NCBI GenBank assembly: GCA_964495655.1
Contig: CAZBWK010000021.1
Coordinates: 1 to 44,602 of the forward strand
Source of the DNA: JAAYJR01 sp964495655
GTDB lineage: Bacteria; Bacteroidota; Bacteroidia; Bacteroidales; Prolixibacteraceae
Direction of reading: 5' to 3'
DNA length: 44,602 nt
The position numbers were made by a program, and so were the translations under genes. Positions within the stretch are counted from its first letter, which is position 1, and the number at the start of each line of letters is the position of its first letter. Shown piece by piece: positions 9,332 through 17,671 of the stretch. The notes beneath the pieces are model-generated. The model was given only the letters and a program-made list of their open reading frames with translations. It had not been told where the DNA came from and made no database searches.

Positions 9332-9363
9332 TTTGTTTATATTGCATAAATGCAATATATTTG
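9332..9363 (+). promoter_or_regulatory. hicAB promoter with embedded palindromic operator
   Basis: TTTG (9332-9335), a 20-bp spacer and TATATTTG (9356-9363) fit the Bacteroidota promoter. The spacer is almost entirely a perfect palindrome, ATATTGCAT-AA-ATGCAATAT (9339-9358), which also overlaps the first bases of the -7 box. This is where a dimeric repressor would block polymerase, and HicB antitoxins commonly autoregulate this way. The rest of 9126-9489 is AT-rich with no gene that I can support. Confidence 0.65.
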
Positions 9364-9489
9364 AAGTGCTTTTATAGAGCAAGTATAAAATAAGTTATTA
9401 CAATTTAAATTTGAATTAGCCGGGAATTACAGATTACTATTATCATTAACCTGGCCATATTCTATTATACCCCTGAATATACAAATAGA

Positions 9490-9672
9490 ATGAAGTGGTC
9501 TGAATTAAGACGTAAAGCAATAAAAATGGGATGGTATCTTGAACGACATGGGAGTAACCATGATATTTTTGTTCATATGGATAAAAATTTTAAAATACAA
9601 ATAAGCAGACATGGTTCTAATGAGATAAAGAAGGGATTAGAGAAGAAATTAAGAAACCAGATTGGGCTGTAA
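9490..9672 (+). CDS. hicA: HicA family mRNA interferase toxin
   Basis: A 60-aa protein with the dsRBD-like HicA fold: KWSELRRKAIKMGWYLERHG, then SNHDIFVH with the conserved catalytic His region, then IQISRHGSNEIKKGLEKKLRNQIGL. HicA cleaves mRNA and is neutralised by HicB. The partner gene follows 12 bp later, so the pair is one operon. The locus sits beside the tRNA-Lys gene but outside the 52-bp repeats, so it is not part of the island as now bounded; it could belong to an older insertion. Confidence 0.93.
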   Translation: MKWSELRRKAIKMGWYLERHGSNHDIFVHMDKNFKIQISRHGSNEIKKGLEKKLRNQIGL

Positions 9673-9684
9673 ATTTTAAAAAGT

Positions 9685-10083
9685 ATGAAAACAATCGCAT
9701 TGATAGAAAAAGGGAAAGACGGAACTTTTAGTATTTATACTCAGGATCTGAAACATACTATTGTTGGAGAAGGCCATAGCGTGTCAGAGGCTAAAGTTGA
9801 TTTTTTAAATTCCGTCAGAGAAATGTTAGAAAGCTATTCAGGGAAAGCTATACCGGAAGAATTAGAAGATTTGGATTTTCAGTATAAATATGATTTGTCT
9901 TCATTATTCGATTATTTTAAGTTTTTTAATGTTACGCAGTTTGCCAAAATTGCCGGTATAAGTTCATCACTTATGAGGCAGTATAAAACGGGCAATACTT
10001 ATATTTCAGAAAAGCAGGCCGGGAAAATAGAAAAGGCATTGCATAAAATAGGCGAGGAACTGTCTGCAGTGAGATTAATTTGA
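9685..10083 (+). CDS. hicB: HicB family antitoxin with C-terminal helix-turn-helix
   Basis: A 132-aa protein. The N-terminal part (about 1-60; KTIALIEKGKDGTFSIYTQD, then GEGHSVSEAKVDFLNSVREM) is the partial RNase H-like fold of HicB that blocks HicA. The C-terminal part (about 80-125; VTQFAKIAGISSSLMRQYKTG, then ISEKQAGKIEKALHKIG) is an Xre-like helix-turn-helix that could bind the palindrome at 9339-9358. The gene order toxin-antitoxin is typical for hic loci. Confidence 0.9.
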   Translation: MKTIALIEKGKDGTFSIYTQDLKHTIVGEGHSVSEAKVDFLNSVREMLESYSGKAIPEELEDLDFQYKYDLSSLFDYFKFFNVTQFAKIAGISSSLMRQYKTGNTYISEKQAGKIEKALHKIGEELSAVRLI

Positions 10084-10150
10084 TATTAAACTGGTTAGCC
10101 TTATAATTTTTAAGTTGCAGTGTTTGGCAGTTACTTAATGACAAATTTAG

Positions 10151-10233
<83 letters not shown>

Positions 10234-10237
<4 letters not shown>

Positions 10238-10263
10238 TGTAATAAAAATTATCGTTTCCCAAA
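10234..10263 (-). promoter_or_regulatory. Island-borne promoter now driving tRNA-Lys
   Basis: On the minus strand TTTG (10260-10263), an 18-bp spacer and TACATTTG (10234-10241) precede the tRNA-Lys 5' end by 9 bp. Only the last bases of the -7 box lie in the shared repeat; the -33 box and spacer lie in the island, so the island seems to have brought a replacement promoter. Confidence 0.55.
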
Positions 10264-10274
10264 TTTATTTTTTT

Positions 10275-10613
10275 TGTACACCAAAATCTATATATCAAAC
10301 ATTCAATTACTTATAAAATATTCTTTTCAAAATTCGCCAAATTCTCTTTTTCAAGTTCCCTGATCCGTTTTAAATGCTTGGGTGTCATGCCATGATGAAA
10401 TCCTTCTTCATCCATCGCATCATACTTCTTCTTCCAGGAATAGTAAGAAGCTGGATAGATACCACACTTTTCAAGAGTAGGGTTTACCCCATGAATGCTA
10501 GCTTCTTTAATGATTGCAAGCTTTTCTTCTTTGCTAAAACTTCGTTTTTCCATCGTCATAAAATTATAGAATTTATTCTATAACTAAGTTCGATGTTTTA
10601 GGGGGCTGGTACA
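10275..10613 (-). mobile_element. IS3-family remnant (339 bp)
   Basis: The segment holds a truncated transposase orfA and has imperfect inverted ends that begin TGTA on both sides: TGTACCAGCCCCC at the orfA side (10613 downward) and TGTACACCAAAATC at the other (10275 upward). TGT...ACA ends are usual for IS3-type elements. The catalytic orfB is absent, so it cannot move by itself. No convincing target duplication is seen. Confidence 0.5.
10311..10559 (-). pseudogene. Truncated IS3-family transposase OrfA
   Basis: 82 codons; residues 1-70 read as the helix-turn-helix OrfA of IS3/IS911 elements (KRSFSKEEKLAIIKEASIHG, then the YYSWKKKYDAMDEEGFHHG and LKRIRELEKEN blocks). The leucine-zipper part is cut after LEKEN, followed by a short unrelated tail, and orfB with the DDE domain is missing. 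The gene lies just inside the left end of the island. Confidence 0.75.
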
Positions 10614-11272
10614 CCTCTAATATTAAACAGCCGTATGTTTATGCAAATAACAATTTCTCCTGAATTTAAAAGCTATAAGGCAGGTATACTGCTATAATAA
10701 CATAGTGTTATTGACTTAATCTGAAACTTTTTGATTTGAAAAATTTTTCATATGACAGTTTTGCTGTGTTTATCACAAGGCTTTAAAAATCTATCTTAAG
10801 ACATTATTTTCCCGGATCAGAAAAAGATACATAGAATTTTTCTCAATACTTTCAATTAATTCTGAATCAAATTCAAATTTTTGACTTAAAGCAAAAATCA
10901 GGATCAAAAAATCTTATTCTGGATGTTTAAAATCTTTATTGATAATTTTTCAAATTGTTGCGTAACATAATACAATTAACTACGTATGTTCAATTAATAT
11001 GACTGTTTTTATAACCACGTCCATAGCACCGATTGTTTTTGTGATTGTCTTTTTTAAACCGTTTAAAACAACTATTTGTAACGACAATTATAACAATATC
11101 GCTGAATTTAGCCCAAAATACAAGATTCGTTTCAAAAAACTTTTCACGGACCTTAATGACATTTTAAAACGAACAAAACACATCCCTTTATATTTTGATC
11201 ACAATATAAATGATATTCACCCGAACCTGAAAATTACATTCTTTAAGCGTCTACCAGAAAAAATGCAATTCT
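10614..11272. other. AT-rich gap between IS remnant and surface protein gene
   Basis: No gene can be supported here. A small perfect inverted repeat (AATAACA-TAG-TGTTATT, 10696-10712) is present. A 102-codon frame (10999-11307) with a hydrophobic start and Asn/Lys/Phe-rich remainder overlaps the start of the next gene by 35 bp; I regard it as probably non-coding. The promoter for the next gene should be here but no clear TAnnTTTG pair was found. Confidence 0.4.
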
Positions 11273-14176
11273 ATGATAAAAAACTTGTTTTTAGTGATAA
11301 GGGGTAGAATTAAAAATCTGATTTCCCTTTTCATTATCACCATTGCATTCATGTTTTCATCCGGTTCAGTTTACGCCGACAATCCCAATTGGTTGAAAAG
11401 CACAGTTAGTGGCAATTTTTTAACATTAACTTCTGAATTATCATGGACGGATGCTGAATCCTGGGCGCAGGGATGGGGCGGGCATTTGGTAACATTACGA
11501 AGCTGGTCGGAAGAAAAATGGATCAAAGAGACTTTTGGATCATTACAATATTTTTGGATTGGACTTAATGTAATAGGGTACGAACATTCCAAAGAAAATT
11601 TTTACTGGTCCAGTGGTGAACCTGTTACATACACAAACTGGTGCGAAGGAGAGCCAAATAATCACCGGGGCATTGAAGATGCCATAGTGATGAATTTTTA
11701 CGATGATTGTAATGGGCAATGGAATGACTTGCCATCTTCTCACGAACATTGTGGTCTTGCCGAAATAGTTACTAATGACGAGTTGGGTTTGGTTATGGAT
11801 TGTTCCGGTGAAGTTTCAATTACAGGAAGCGCAATCCAAACAAAACAAGGTGATACAATAAGGAAAGGAGATTTGTTGAAAACAGTTGACCGGATTACAA
11901 CATATACAGATGGCTTGTTAAAAGCTGCTTTCCCTGCTGAGCATGGATGCCGCCAGGTTGAAATCTATTCAGAAACTGAGGTCAGAGTTGCAGAATTTTC
12001 CACACCATTCGAAACCACACTGGAATTTTTCAAAGGGAAATTGAAAAGCATTATAGAAGATCTTCCTGAAAATTACTTTTATGAAGTAATAACACCTCAT
12101 ACTATTGGTGCTGTCAGGGGCACAGAGTTTATTGTTGAAGGCAATGAATCATATACAAAAATTACAGTACTTGAAGGTTATGTTGAGGTCACTAACCTTG
12201 ACAGTACACAAAGCGTTACGGTGAATCAAAATCATGCGGTGCAGGCAACAGCAGAAGGAATTGGAGAGCCTTACGCCGTTGAGATTGAATCGAATTATTT
12301 TGACGGTGGTTCAGGAACGGAATCAGATCCCTGGCAAATTGAAACAGCCGAACACCTGAACAATGTGCGTCATTTTTTGGACGAAGAGCATCAGAACAAG
12401 CATTTCAAACAAACAGCAGACATCAACCTGGGCGAAAGTCCCTGGAACGAGGGAGAAGGGTGGGTTCCTATTGGCACATCGGACAGTACTTTTTACGGCA
12501 GCTATAACGGCAACAGCAAAGAAATATCCAATCTGTATATCAACCGGAATACCAATGAATACCAGGGATTGTTTGGCTGGAACAACGGTGCCATTTCAAA
12601 CCTGGGGGTAGTAGATGCCTCCGTAACAGACAATGGCAGCCGTGCAGGGATACTGGCAGGCATCAATGATTCAGGGAGGATAGTAAATTGCTATACAACG
12701 GGCACCATCCAGAGCGAGCACGAGGATGGACGAATTGGCGGATTGACTGGTTGGAACAGTTCGACCATCGAAGATTCTCATTCCACTGCTTTCGTTGCTA
12801 CTAAAGGTGCCTTGACAGGGGGACTCACCGGCGTAAACTCGGGAGGTTCTGTGATCGATTGTTATGCCGGTGGCGAGGTGCATAGTGCTTCCATCCAGGT
12901 GGGCGGCCTTGTTGGCAGCAACCTGTCAGGCGGCCAGATCATAAGATGTTTTGCAACCGGGAAAACAACCGGAAAAAACTATGTTGGGGGATTGGTTGGA
13001 AGTAACAGGGGGGAGAATTCAACAATTGATCATAGTTATGGCACAGGTGAAGTTGTGGGCAACGATTGTGTGGGAGGACTTGCCGGCATACAATTTAACA
13101 GTAGCCACATTTCAAAAAGCAATTCATTGGGAGCAGTTCAGGCGTCAGGAAATTGGGTTGGTGGCCTGATTGGCGCTTGCTTTGATTATGTTACCATATC
13201 AAACAGCTTTTCTGCTTCCAATGTTTATGCCGAAGGATCTTCAGCAGGCGGGCTTTGTGGTACAATCGAAAATAATGCAATAATCGAGAATTCTTATGCA
13301 ACAGGAGATGTTTCAAGTATGGAACAGGCAGGAGGTTTGGCAGGCCGGGCAGACAGCAGTCAAATCATCAATTCTTATGCTGCCGGGTATGTGTTGAGTG
13401 AAACGGGCATCAGTAATGGTGGGTTTATCGCAGGAGGTTCTGATAATGAAATTGTTAATTCATTTTGGAATACGGAAACCAGTGGACAGGCAGAAAGTGC
13501 AGGAGGCGAGGGTAAAAGTACCAATGAGATGGTCTCCCTGACTACTTTTACCCAGTGGAATTTTGATACAGTCTGGAGTATTAATGACGGTAACACCTAT
13601 CCATATTTGCGATGGCAGGTGGAACAGGGAGAACATAATTATCCGCCATCTTACAGAATCATTTATGGCCAGTGCGATTCAAACGGAACTATGAACCCGG
13701 AAGGAAAAGTGAAAGTGGAACACGGAGATAACCGGGAATTCACAATAACTCCCGAAGAAAGCTTTCGTATTGCCTATATCAGAATTGACGGCAATGATAT
13801 CGACCTTGAATCCGATGAAAACTGGGATGCTGAAAACAGGCAATATACCTTTTCAAATGTAACGGAGGCACATACCATTGAGGCAGGATTTGAAGGTGCT
13901 ACCGCAATAAATGATGTTGCAGACCAAAATGAACTAAAAGTATATCCCAACCCGGCCAAAAATGAGCTGTGGATAGAATTCAACTATCAGAGCAGTGACA
14001 AGCCCTTTATTGTGTTGCAAAGTCTGCAGGGACAGACTGTGAAACAGATTTCCGTCAGCAAAACAGGAACGGTTCGTCAACGTGTTTCCACAGATGATCT
14101 GGCTTCCGGCGTTTACCTGCTTACCGTTTGGGGAGAAGAGGTATTTACGGTTAAAAGGGTGATGATTGAGAAATAA
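11273..14176 (+). CDS. Secreted C-type lectin / FecR / GLUG-repeat protein with T9SS sorting domain
   Basis: A 967-aa exported protein. Residues 1-36 are a signal peptide ending near SSGSVYA. Residues 38-166 are a C-type-lectin-like domain with the GEPNN sugar-site-like motif and GQWND. Residues 178-330 are a FecR-like domain (GDTIRKGDLLKT, then IGAVRGTEFIVEG). Residues 345-770 carry about ten GLUG-type repeats (IGGLTG, VGGLVGSN, VGGLAG, each followed by S-x-GxV). Near 790-880 is a divergent repeat-like module. Residues 885-967 are a T9SS C-terminal domain (LKVYPNPAKNELWIEF, then SGVYLLTVWGEEVFTVKRVMIE). It is expected to cross the outer membrane through T9SS and be anchored or released at the surface as an adhesin. 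Ligands are unknown. The start at 11273 is chosen because it gives the best signal peptide. Confidence 0.85.
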   Translation: MIKNLFLVIRGRIKNLISLFIITIAFMFSSGSVYADNPNWLKSTVSGNFLTLTSELSWTDAESWAQGWGGHLVTLRSWSEEKWIKETFGSLQYFWIGLNVIGYEHSKENFYWSSGEPVTYTNWCEGEPNNHRGIEDAIVMNFYDDCNGQWNDLPSSHEHCGLAEIVTNDELGLVMDCSGEVSITGSAIQTKQGDTIRKGDLLKTVDRITTYTDGLLKAAFPAEHGCRQVEIYSETEVRVAEFSTPFETTLEFFKGKLKSIIEDLPENYFYEVITPHTIGAVRGTEFIVEGNESYTKITVLEGYVEVTNLDSTQSVTVNQNHAVQATAEGIGEPYAVEIESNYFDGGSGTESDPWQIETAEHLNNVRHFLDEEHQNKHFKQTADINLGESPWNEGEGWVPIGTSDSTFYGSYNGNSKEISNLYINRNTNEYQGLFGWNNGAISNLGVVDASVTDNGSRAGILAGINDSGRIVNCYTTGTIQSEHEDGRIGGLTGWNSSTIEDSHSTAFVATKGALTGGLTGVNSGGSVIDCYAGGEVHSASIQVGGLVGSNLSGGQIIRCFATGKTTGKNYVGGLVGSNRGENSTIDHSYGTGEVVGNDCVGGLAGIQFNSSHISKSNSLGAVQASGNWVGGLIGACFDYVTISNSFSASNVYAEGSSAGGLCGTIENNAIIENSYATGDVSSMEQAGGLAGRADSSQIINSYAAGYVLSETGISNGGFIAGGSDNEIVNSFWNTETSGQAESAGGEGKSTNEMVSLTTFTQWNFDTVWSINDGNTYPYLRWQVEQGEHNYPPSYRIIYGQCDSNGTMNPEGKVKVEHGDNREFTITPEESFRIAYIRIDGNDIDLESDENWDAENRQYTFSNVTEAHTIEAGFEGATAINDVADQNELKVYPNPAKNELWIEFNYQSSDKPFIVLQSLQGQTVKQISVSKTGTVRQRVSTDDLASGVYLLTVWGEEVFTVKRVMIEK

Positions 14177-14236
14177 ATGGTTATATAATCATAAACCTTA
14201 TAAGTTAATAAAAATAGAGAAAAAAGGAGGACACAG

Positions 14237-14593
14237 ATGAAAAGACTAAGTAAAGCGATTATCATTATGGCATTATTTACACTATGTTGCGGCTGCGGGC
14301 ACACAAAAGTCTGCACAGTAGGCCTGCTGTCAACCGGCGATTTAGAGGGGCGAAAGATTCCAGATACGGTTGATGGGCCTGTTCTGACCGGAGAGGATTC
14401 CTCCATGAAGAGCAACGATCCCTACTTCCTATCGGAAGCCGTACGTAACGCACTATCCGGCACGAAGTTCAACACACTTGTCGATGCAGAAGTGACAACA
14501 AAGACAGGTCTTTTCGTGTGGTCGAATAAAATTTCAGTAAGAGGTACAGGCGTTAACAGCAATTCTTTTCCAAAGGAAGGAGGTGAACAATGA
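14237..14593 (+). CDS. Small predicted lipoprotein
   Basis: 118 aa. The N-terminus KRLSKAIIIMALFTLCCGCG is a lipoprotein signal with Cys near 17-20. The mature part (VGLLSTGDLEGRKIPDTVDG, then FLSEAVRNALSGTKFNTLVDAEV) is not a family that I recognise. A strong ribosome binding site, aaaggagg (14223-14230), precedes the ATG, which is not the habit of the host genes. The stop overlaps the start of the next lipoprotein gene (ATGA at 14590), so the two form an operon. The pair sits between the T9SS gene and a decayed duplicate of its end, as if inserted there. Confidence 0.75.
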   Translation: MKRLSKAIIIMALFTLCCGCGHTKVCTVGLLSTGDLEGRKIPDTVDGPVLTGEDSSMKSNDPYFLSEAVRNALSGTKFNTLVDAEVTTKTGLFVWSNKISVRGTGVNSNSFPKEGGEQ

Positions 14594-14958
14594 GAACAGC
14601 AATCCGTATTATCGGCGGAGGTCTCGCTGCCATCATTTTGGCAATGGCATCCGGATGCGCTACAACTCAAGTGATTTTACCAGAACCTCTAACCTATGTT
14701 GCGGTTGAACGGCCCACATGTCCAATCAAGGCCGAAGGGAAGAGAGTAGAAACGAAGCACTCACGAAGTGGTTTGTACTTTTTTAATTGGGGCTTTCGAC
14801 CTGCCCCGGATGTGGCAGCATACCTAAAACAAGCACAAATTGAAACTGGAAGCGATATTCTGAAAAATACCGATATTGAATTCAGTGTACCAACATTAGT
14901 CATCCCAAGTAATATTGGCTTTCAAGTGGGTTCTGACAAAGTTAGAGCAAATCAGTAA
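14590..14958 (+). CDS. Small predicted lipoprotein, second of pair
   Basis: 122 aa with a lipoprotein signal ending ILAMASGCATTQ (Cys near 23). The mature segment includes ERPTCPIKAEGKRVETKHSR, GLYFFNWGFRPAPDVAAYL and GSDILKNTDIEFSVPTLVI. I do not recognise the family. An almost perfect anti-16S match, aaggaggtga (14577-14586), precedes the ATG. The start codon overlaps the stop of the previous gene, which implies translational coupling. Both genes lie on the same strand as the neighbouring surface protein gene. Confidence 0.75.
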   Translation: MRTAIRIIGGGLAAIILAMASGCATTQVILPEPLTYVAVERPTCPIKAEGKRVETKHSRSGLYFFNWGFRPAPDVAAYLKQAQIETGSDILKNTDIEFSVPTLVIPSNIGFQVGSDKVRANQ

Positions 14959-15040
14959 AGGCTGCCCGACAATTATTTTGAAATCGATATAAAAAAGTAT
15001 AACAAATTTTATATTGTTAGACAGGGTTTATTTACAGCCT

Positions 15041-15395
15041 TTGGGATGCCGAAAGCGGGCAATACACTTTTTCAAATTTAACAGAGGCACATACCATTGA
15101 GGCAGAATTTGAAGATGCTACCGCAATAAATGATGTTGCAGACCAAAACGAGCTATAAGTATGTCCCAACCCGACCAAAAATGAGTTGTGGATAGAATTC
15201 AACTACCGGGGCAGCGACAATCCTGTTATTGTACTGCAAGATTTATTCGGACAAACAATTGAAAAGGTTTCCGTCAGCAGAGCAGGTCCGGTTTGTCAAC
15301 ATATTACCAAACATGATGTAGCTACCGGAGTTTACCTGTTGACCATTCAGGGAGAACAAGTATTTCTCGTGAAAAAGGGGATGATTAAAAATTGA
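15041..15395 (+). pseudogene. Decayed duplicate of the T9SS gene 3' end
   Basis: In one frame this translates to WDAESGQYTFSNLTEAHTIE, then the AINDVADQNEL region, a stop codon (TAA 15156-15158), then PNPTKNELWIEFNYRGSDNP and ATGVYLLTIQGEQVFLVKKG. It matches residues of the 967-aa protein encoded at about 13820-14176 throughout, so it is a second copy of the last 118 codons, with the lysine codon before VYPNP changed to a stop. No signal peptide or upstream domain remains. It is either the remains of a tandem paralogue or a partial duplication. Confidence 0.85.
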
Positions 15396-15446
15396 AATTA
15401 ACACCAGTGATAAAATTTAAAATTAACTTTTTAAAAAAAATGAAAA

Positions 15447-15977
15447 ATGAGAACACAAAAGATTTTAACAATTGTACTGTTCGGCTTATTTGTATTTATT
15501 GTATATCAATCAAATGCACAAGAAACTAAAAATAACACTTCTAAAAACACTTTTTTAATAGAGGCCAATACCGGATTTTCCGAAATTGGCATGACCGGTA
15601 TTTATGCCTATGTAGTGGATGATATGATATACTATAATTTGGGTGCAGATGCAGGTTATTTTATCATAGATGATTTAGCCATTCGTCTTGGTCTTTTTTA
15701 TGGTGGAGGCGGTAACAATCGTGGAAGGTTAGCCTATAGACTGGGAGGAAAATACTACATCAATTCGAAAGTTCCGGTAGGACTGGATATTACCGGACAG
15801 AGCATTGAGGACTATGATAATAATCCAACCTGGCTGGGCATTCAGGCTGGGTATGCTTTCTTTTTAAGTGATAGAATCGCCATTGAACCGGGTGCTCGTT
15901 GGAACCAAAGTTTAAATGAAGATTGGGATGATTCCGGATTTTTTGAATTAAATATTGGGTTTACTCTGTTTTTTTGA
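15447..15977 (+). CDS. Outer-membrane beta-barrel protein
   Basis: 176 aa with signal peptide ILTIVLFGLFVFIVYQSNAQ and a mature part of alternating hydrophobic strands (NTFLIEANTGFSEIG, IYYNLGADAGYFII, LAYRLGGKYYINS, NIGFTLFF), ending in the Phe-rich signal typical of barrel proteins. It is about the size of an eight-stranded porin-like barrel. No Shine-Dalgarno is present, so it looks like Bacteroidota coding. The next gene (WD40) starts 11 bp after its stop, so the two are likely co-transcribed. Function unknown. Confidence 0.75.
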   Translation: MRTQKILTIVLFGLFVFIVYQSNAQETKNNTSKNTFLIEANTGFSEIGMTGIYAYVVDDMIYYNLGADAGYFIIDDLAIRLGLFYGGGGNNRGRLAYRLGGKYYINSKVPVGLDITGQSIEDYDNNPTWLGIQAGYAFFLSDRIAIEPGARWNQSLNEDWDDSGFFELNIGFTLFF

Positions 15978-15987
15978 AAACAAAGCA

Positions 15988-17103
15988 ATGACAGCACAAA
16001 AAAAGAATACAAACTGGGGTTTGAAACAATGGACAAAGTTTTTTCGGAGAAACCGTACAGTTAACAAAAAAGCCAGTTTTACAGACTACCTGGTCCACGC
16101 ATGTGCGTTTATGTCCGATGCAAAGCGTTTAATTATTGGTTGTGAGGACAGCAAAGTCCATTTACTGGACATAGGACAAAATTCCAAATTAAAATCTATT
16201 GATGTCGGTTTAGCGTTTCATGTTGTGTTTGGGAAAAAGGAATATCTGAATATGAAAGAAATTGCCATTTCAAACAATGGAAGTCGCATGGCCTTGATTA
16301 GAGAATCGTCCCGAATTGTTGAAGTATGGGACATTTTTTCCGGTACAAAAGTTTTCTCCACGGACCTGTCGGCAATCGATGAATTGCCTTTGCATGGCTT
16401 TACCCAGGCAGTGTCAATGTCCTCTGATGGGAATAGAGTGGCTGTTGCTTGTTCGACAGGAAGAAGTGATGTATTCAAAAAACACCCGGCAAATTATATT
16501 ATTGATGTGGAGACGAGAACAGTGTCCTGTTTTCAAGGTCATCAGGCCAGCATTTCTGAGTATCCCTTAGACAACCGAATAAATGACATTGGCTTTTCAC
16601 CAGATAATCGTTTTTTAATATCGGCAGCAGATGATGGACGGGTAATTGTTTGGTCATTGGACTCGTCAAACGACAGCTATTGCGGTCCTCAACGTTTGAT
16701 GGAGAATCAAACTGATTGTTTTTGGCGCGTCTGCTTTTCTCATTCCGGAAAAACTTTTGCGACAGGAGTGGCTCAAAATTGGCCTGCTGATGAATCACCA
16801 TCGGTTCAGGGTCTTCTTGTCGGACAAAACAATAAGTTTAAAGCTTTGATGATTGACCACACCTGGGTAGACTTTCTTGCTTTTGCTCCTGATGATTCCA
16901 AACTTGTGCTGGCATGCAGAGAATTTTCACAATCGCAAAACAGCAAAACCCAGAAGGTATGGGTGTGGTCAGAAGACAAACCAATCAAGCATGTAAACCA
17001 TGATTTTGGTAGGATTTTGGCAATATCTCCTGATGCTTCAATGATTGCCTCAATAAAAGATAACTCCCTTATAATTTGGGACCTTGCTACCCTTTCAAAT
17101 TAA
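15988..17103 (+). CDS. WD40 repeat protein
   Basis: 371 aa from the ATG at 15988; an upstream in-frame ATG at 15955 lies inside the previous gene. There is no signal peptide. Blade-like segments recur: KRLIIGCEDSKVHLLDIG, RMALIRESSRIVEVWDIFSG, RFLISAADDGRVIVWSLD, KLVLACREFSQSQNSKTQKV, and the final MIASIKDNSLIIWDLATL. This is a beta-propeller scaffold of about seven blades, usually used to hold other proteins. It is probably cytoplasmic. It is tightly linked to the outer-membrane barrel gene upstream and precedes the HEAT/ankyrin genes. Confidence 0.85.
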   Translation: MTAQKKNTNWGLKQWTKFFRRNRTVNKKASFTDYLVHACAFMSDAKRLIIGCEDSKVHLLDIGQNSKLKSIDVGLAFHVVFGKKEYLNMKEIAISNNGSRMALIRESSRIVEVWDIFSGTKVFSTDLSAIDELPLHGFTQAVSMSSDGNRVAVACSTGRSDVFKKHPANYIIDVETRTVSCFQGHQASISEYPLDNRINDIGFSPDNRFLISAADDGRVIVWSLDSSNDSYCGPQRLMENQTDCFWRVCFSHSGKTFATGVAQNWPADESPSVQGLLVGQNNKFKALMIDHTWVDFLAFAPDDSKLVLACREFSQSQNSKTQKVWVWSEDKPIKHVNHDFGRILAISPDASMIASIKDNSLIIWDLATLSN

Positions 17104-17155
17104 GTCAGAAAGAAATTGAATTAAAAAGAACAAATCAAAGAAAGGATAAACAACC

Positions 17156-17671
17156 ATGAGAATTTTCGGACCGCCTAACATTGAGAAAATGAAGGCTAAG
17201 CAAGATGTAAAGGGGTTGATCAAGGCCCTGCACTACAAAAAGAATTCCCAGATACGTTTCGATGCTGCCAGGTTATTAGGTGAAATAAGTGACCTAAGAG
17301 CGGTGGACCCATTAATCGATGCTCTTGAGGATGAGGAAGTGATGGTGCGTAACGAGGCCGCGAGGGTACTGGGTGAGATTGGGGATCCGCGAGCAGTGGA
17401 CCCTCTCATCAACGCTCTCGATAGTGAGGAGGATTATTCAATAGGTGTGCGCTGGGGTGTCATTGAGGCATTGGGAAAATTGGGCGACACCAGAGTCGTA
17501 GAACTATTGATCGCTCTGCTCAGGAACAAGGGTGCTGACATAAATGCTGAAAATGCCTATACAGAAAAGTCTTTATGTATAGCAAAAGCGAATGATCATA
17601 AGGGTATTGTTGAAATATTGAAACGCCTGGGAGTAAAATCCTTAGACGACACGAAAGGAGGAACGACATGA
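17156..17671 (+). CDS. HEAT-repeat / ankyrin chimeric protein
   Basis: 171 aa. Residues about 15-120 hold three PBS-lyase-type HEAT repeats (RFDAARLLGEISDLRAVDPL, VRNEAARVLGEIGDPRAVDPL, VIEALGKLGDTRVVELLIAL). The last 45 residues switch in mid-repeat to an ankyrin unit (RNKGADINAENAYTEKSLCI, HKGIVEILKRLG). The join LIALLRNKGADINAENA suggests that two genes fused within similar leucine-rich helices. There is no signal peptide. Its stop overlaps the start of the next ankyrin gene (ATGA at 17668). A purine-rich aaagaaagga lies upstream. The role is likely protein binding; no enzyme domain is seen. Confidence 0.85.
   Translation: MRIFGPPNIEKMKAKQDVKGLIKALHYKKNSQIRFDAARLLGEISDLRAVDPLIDALEDEEVMVRNEAARVLGEIGDPRAVDPLINALDSEEDYSIGVRWGVIEALGKLGDTRVVELLIALLRNKGADINAENAYTEKSLCIAKANDHKGIVEILKRLGVKSLDDTKGGTT

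Noticed and set aside
10999..11307. 102-codon frame with a hydrophobic start
   Set aside because: Asn/Lys/Phe-rich, no recognisable domain, overlaps the start of the surface protein; kept only as a remark.
14237..14958. TRL-like (tRNA-associated locus) proteins
   Set aside because: Small lipoproteins near a tRNA suggested it, but the TRL family motifs are not present.
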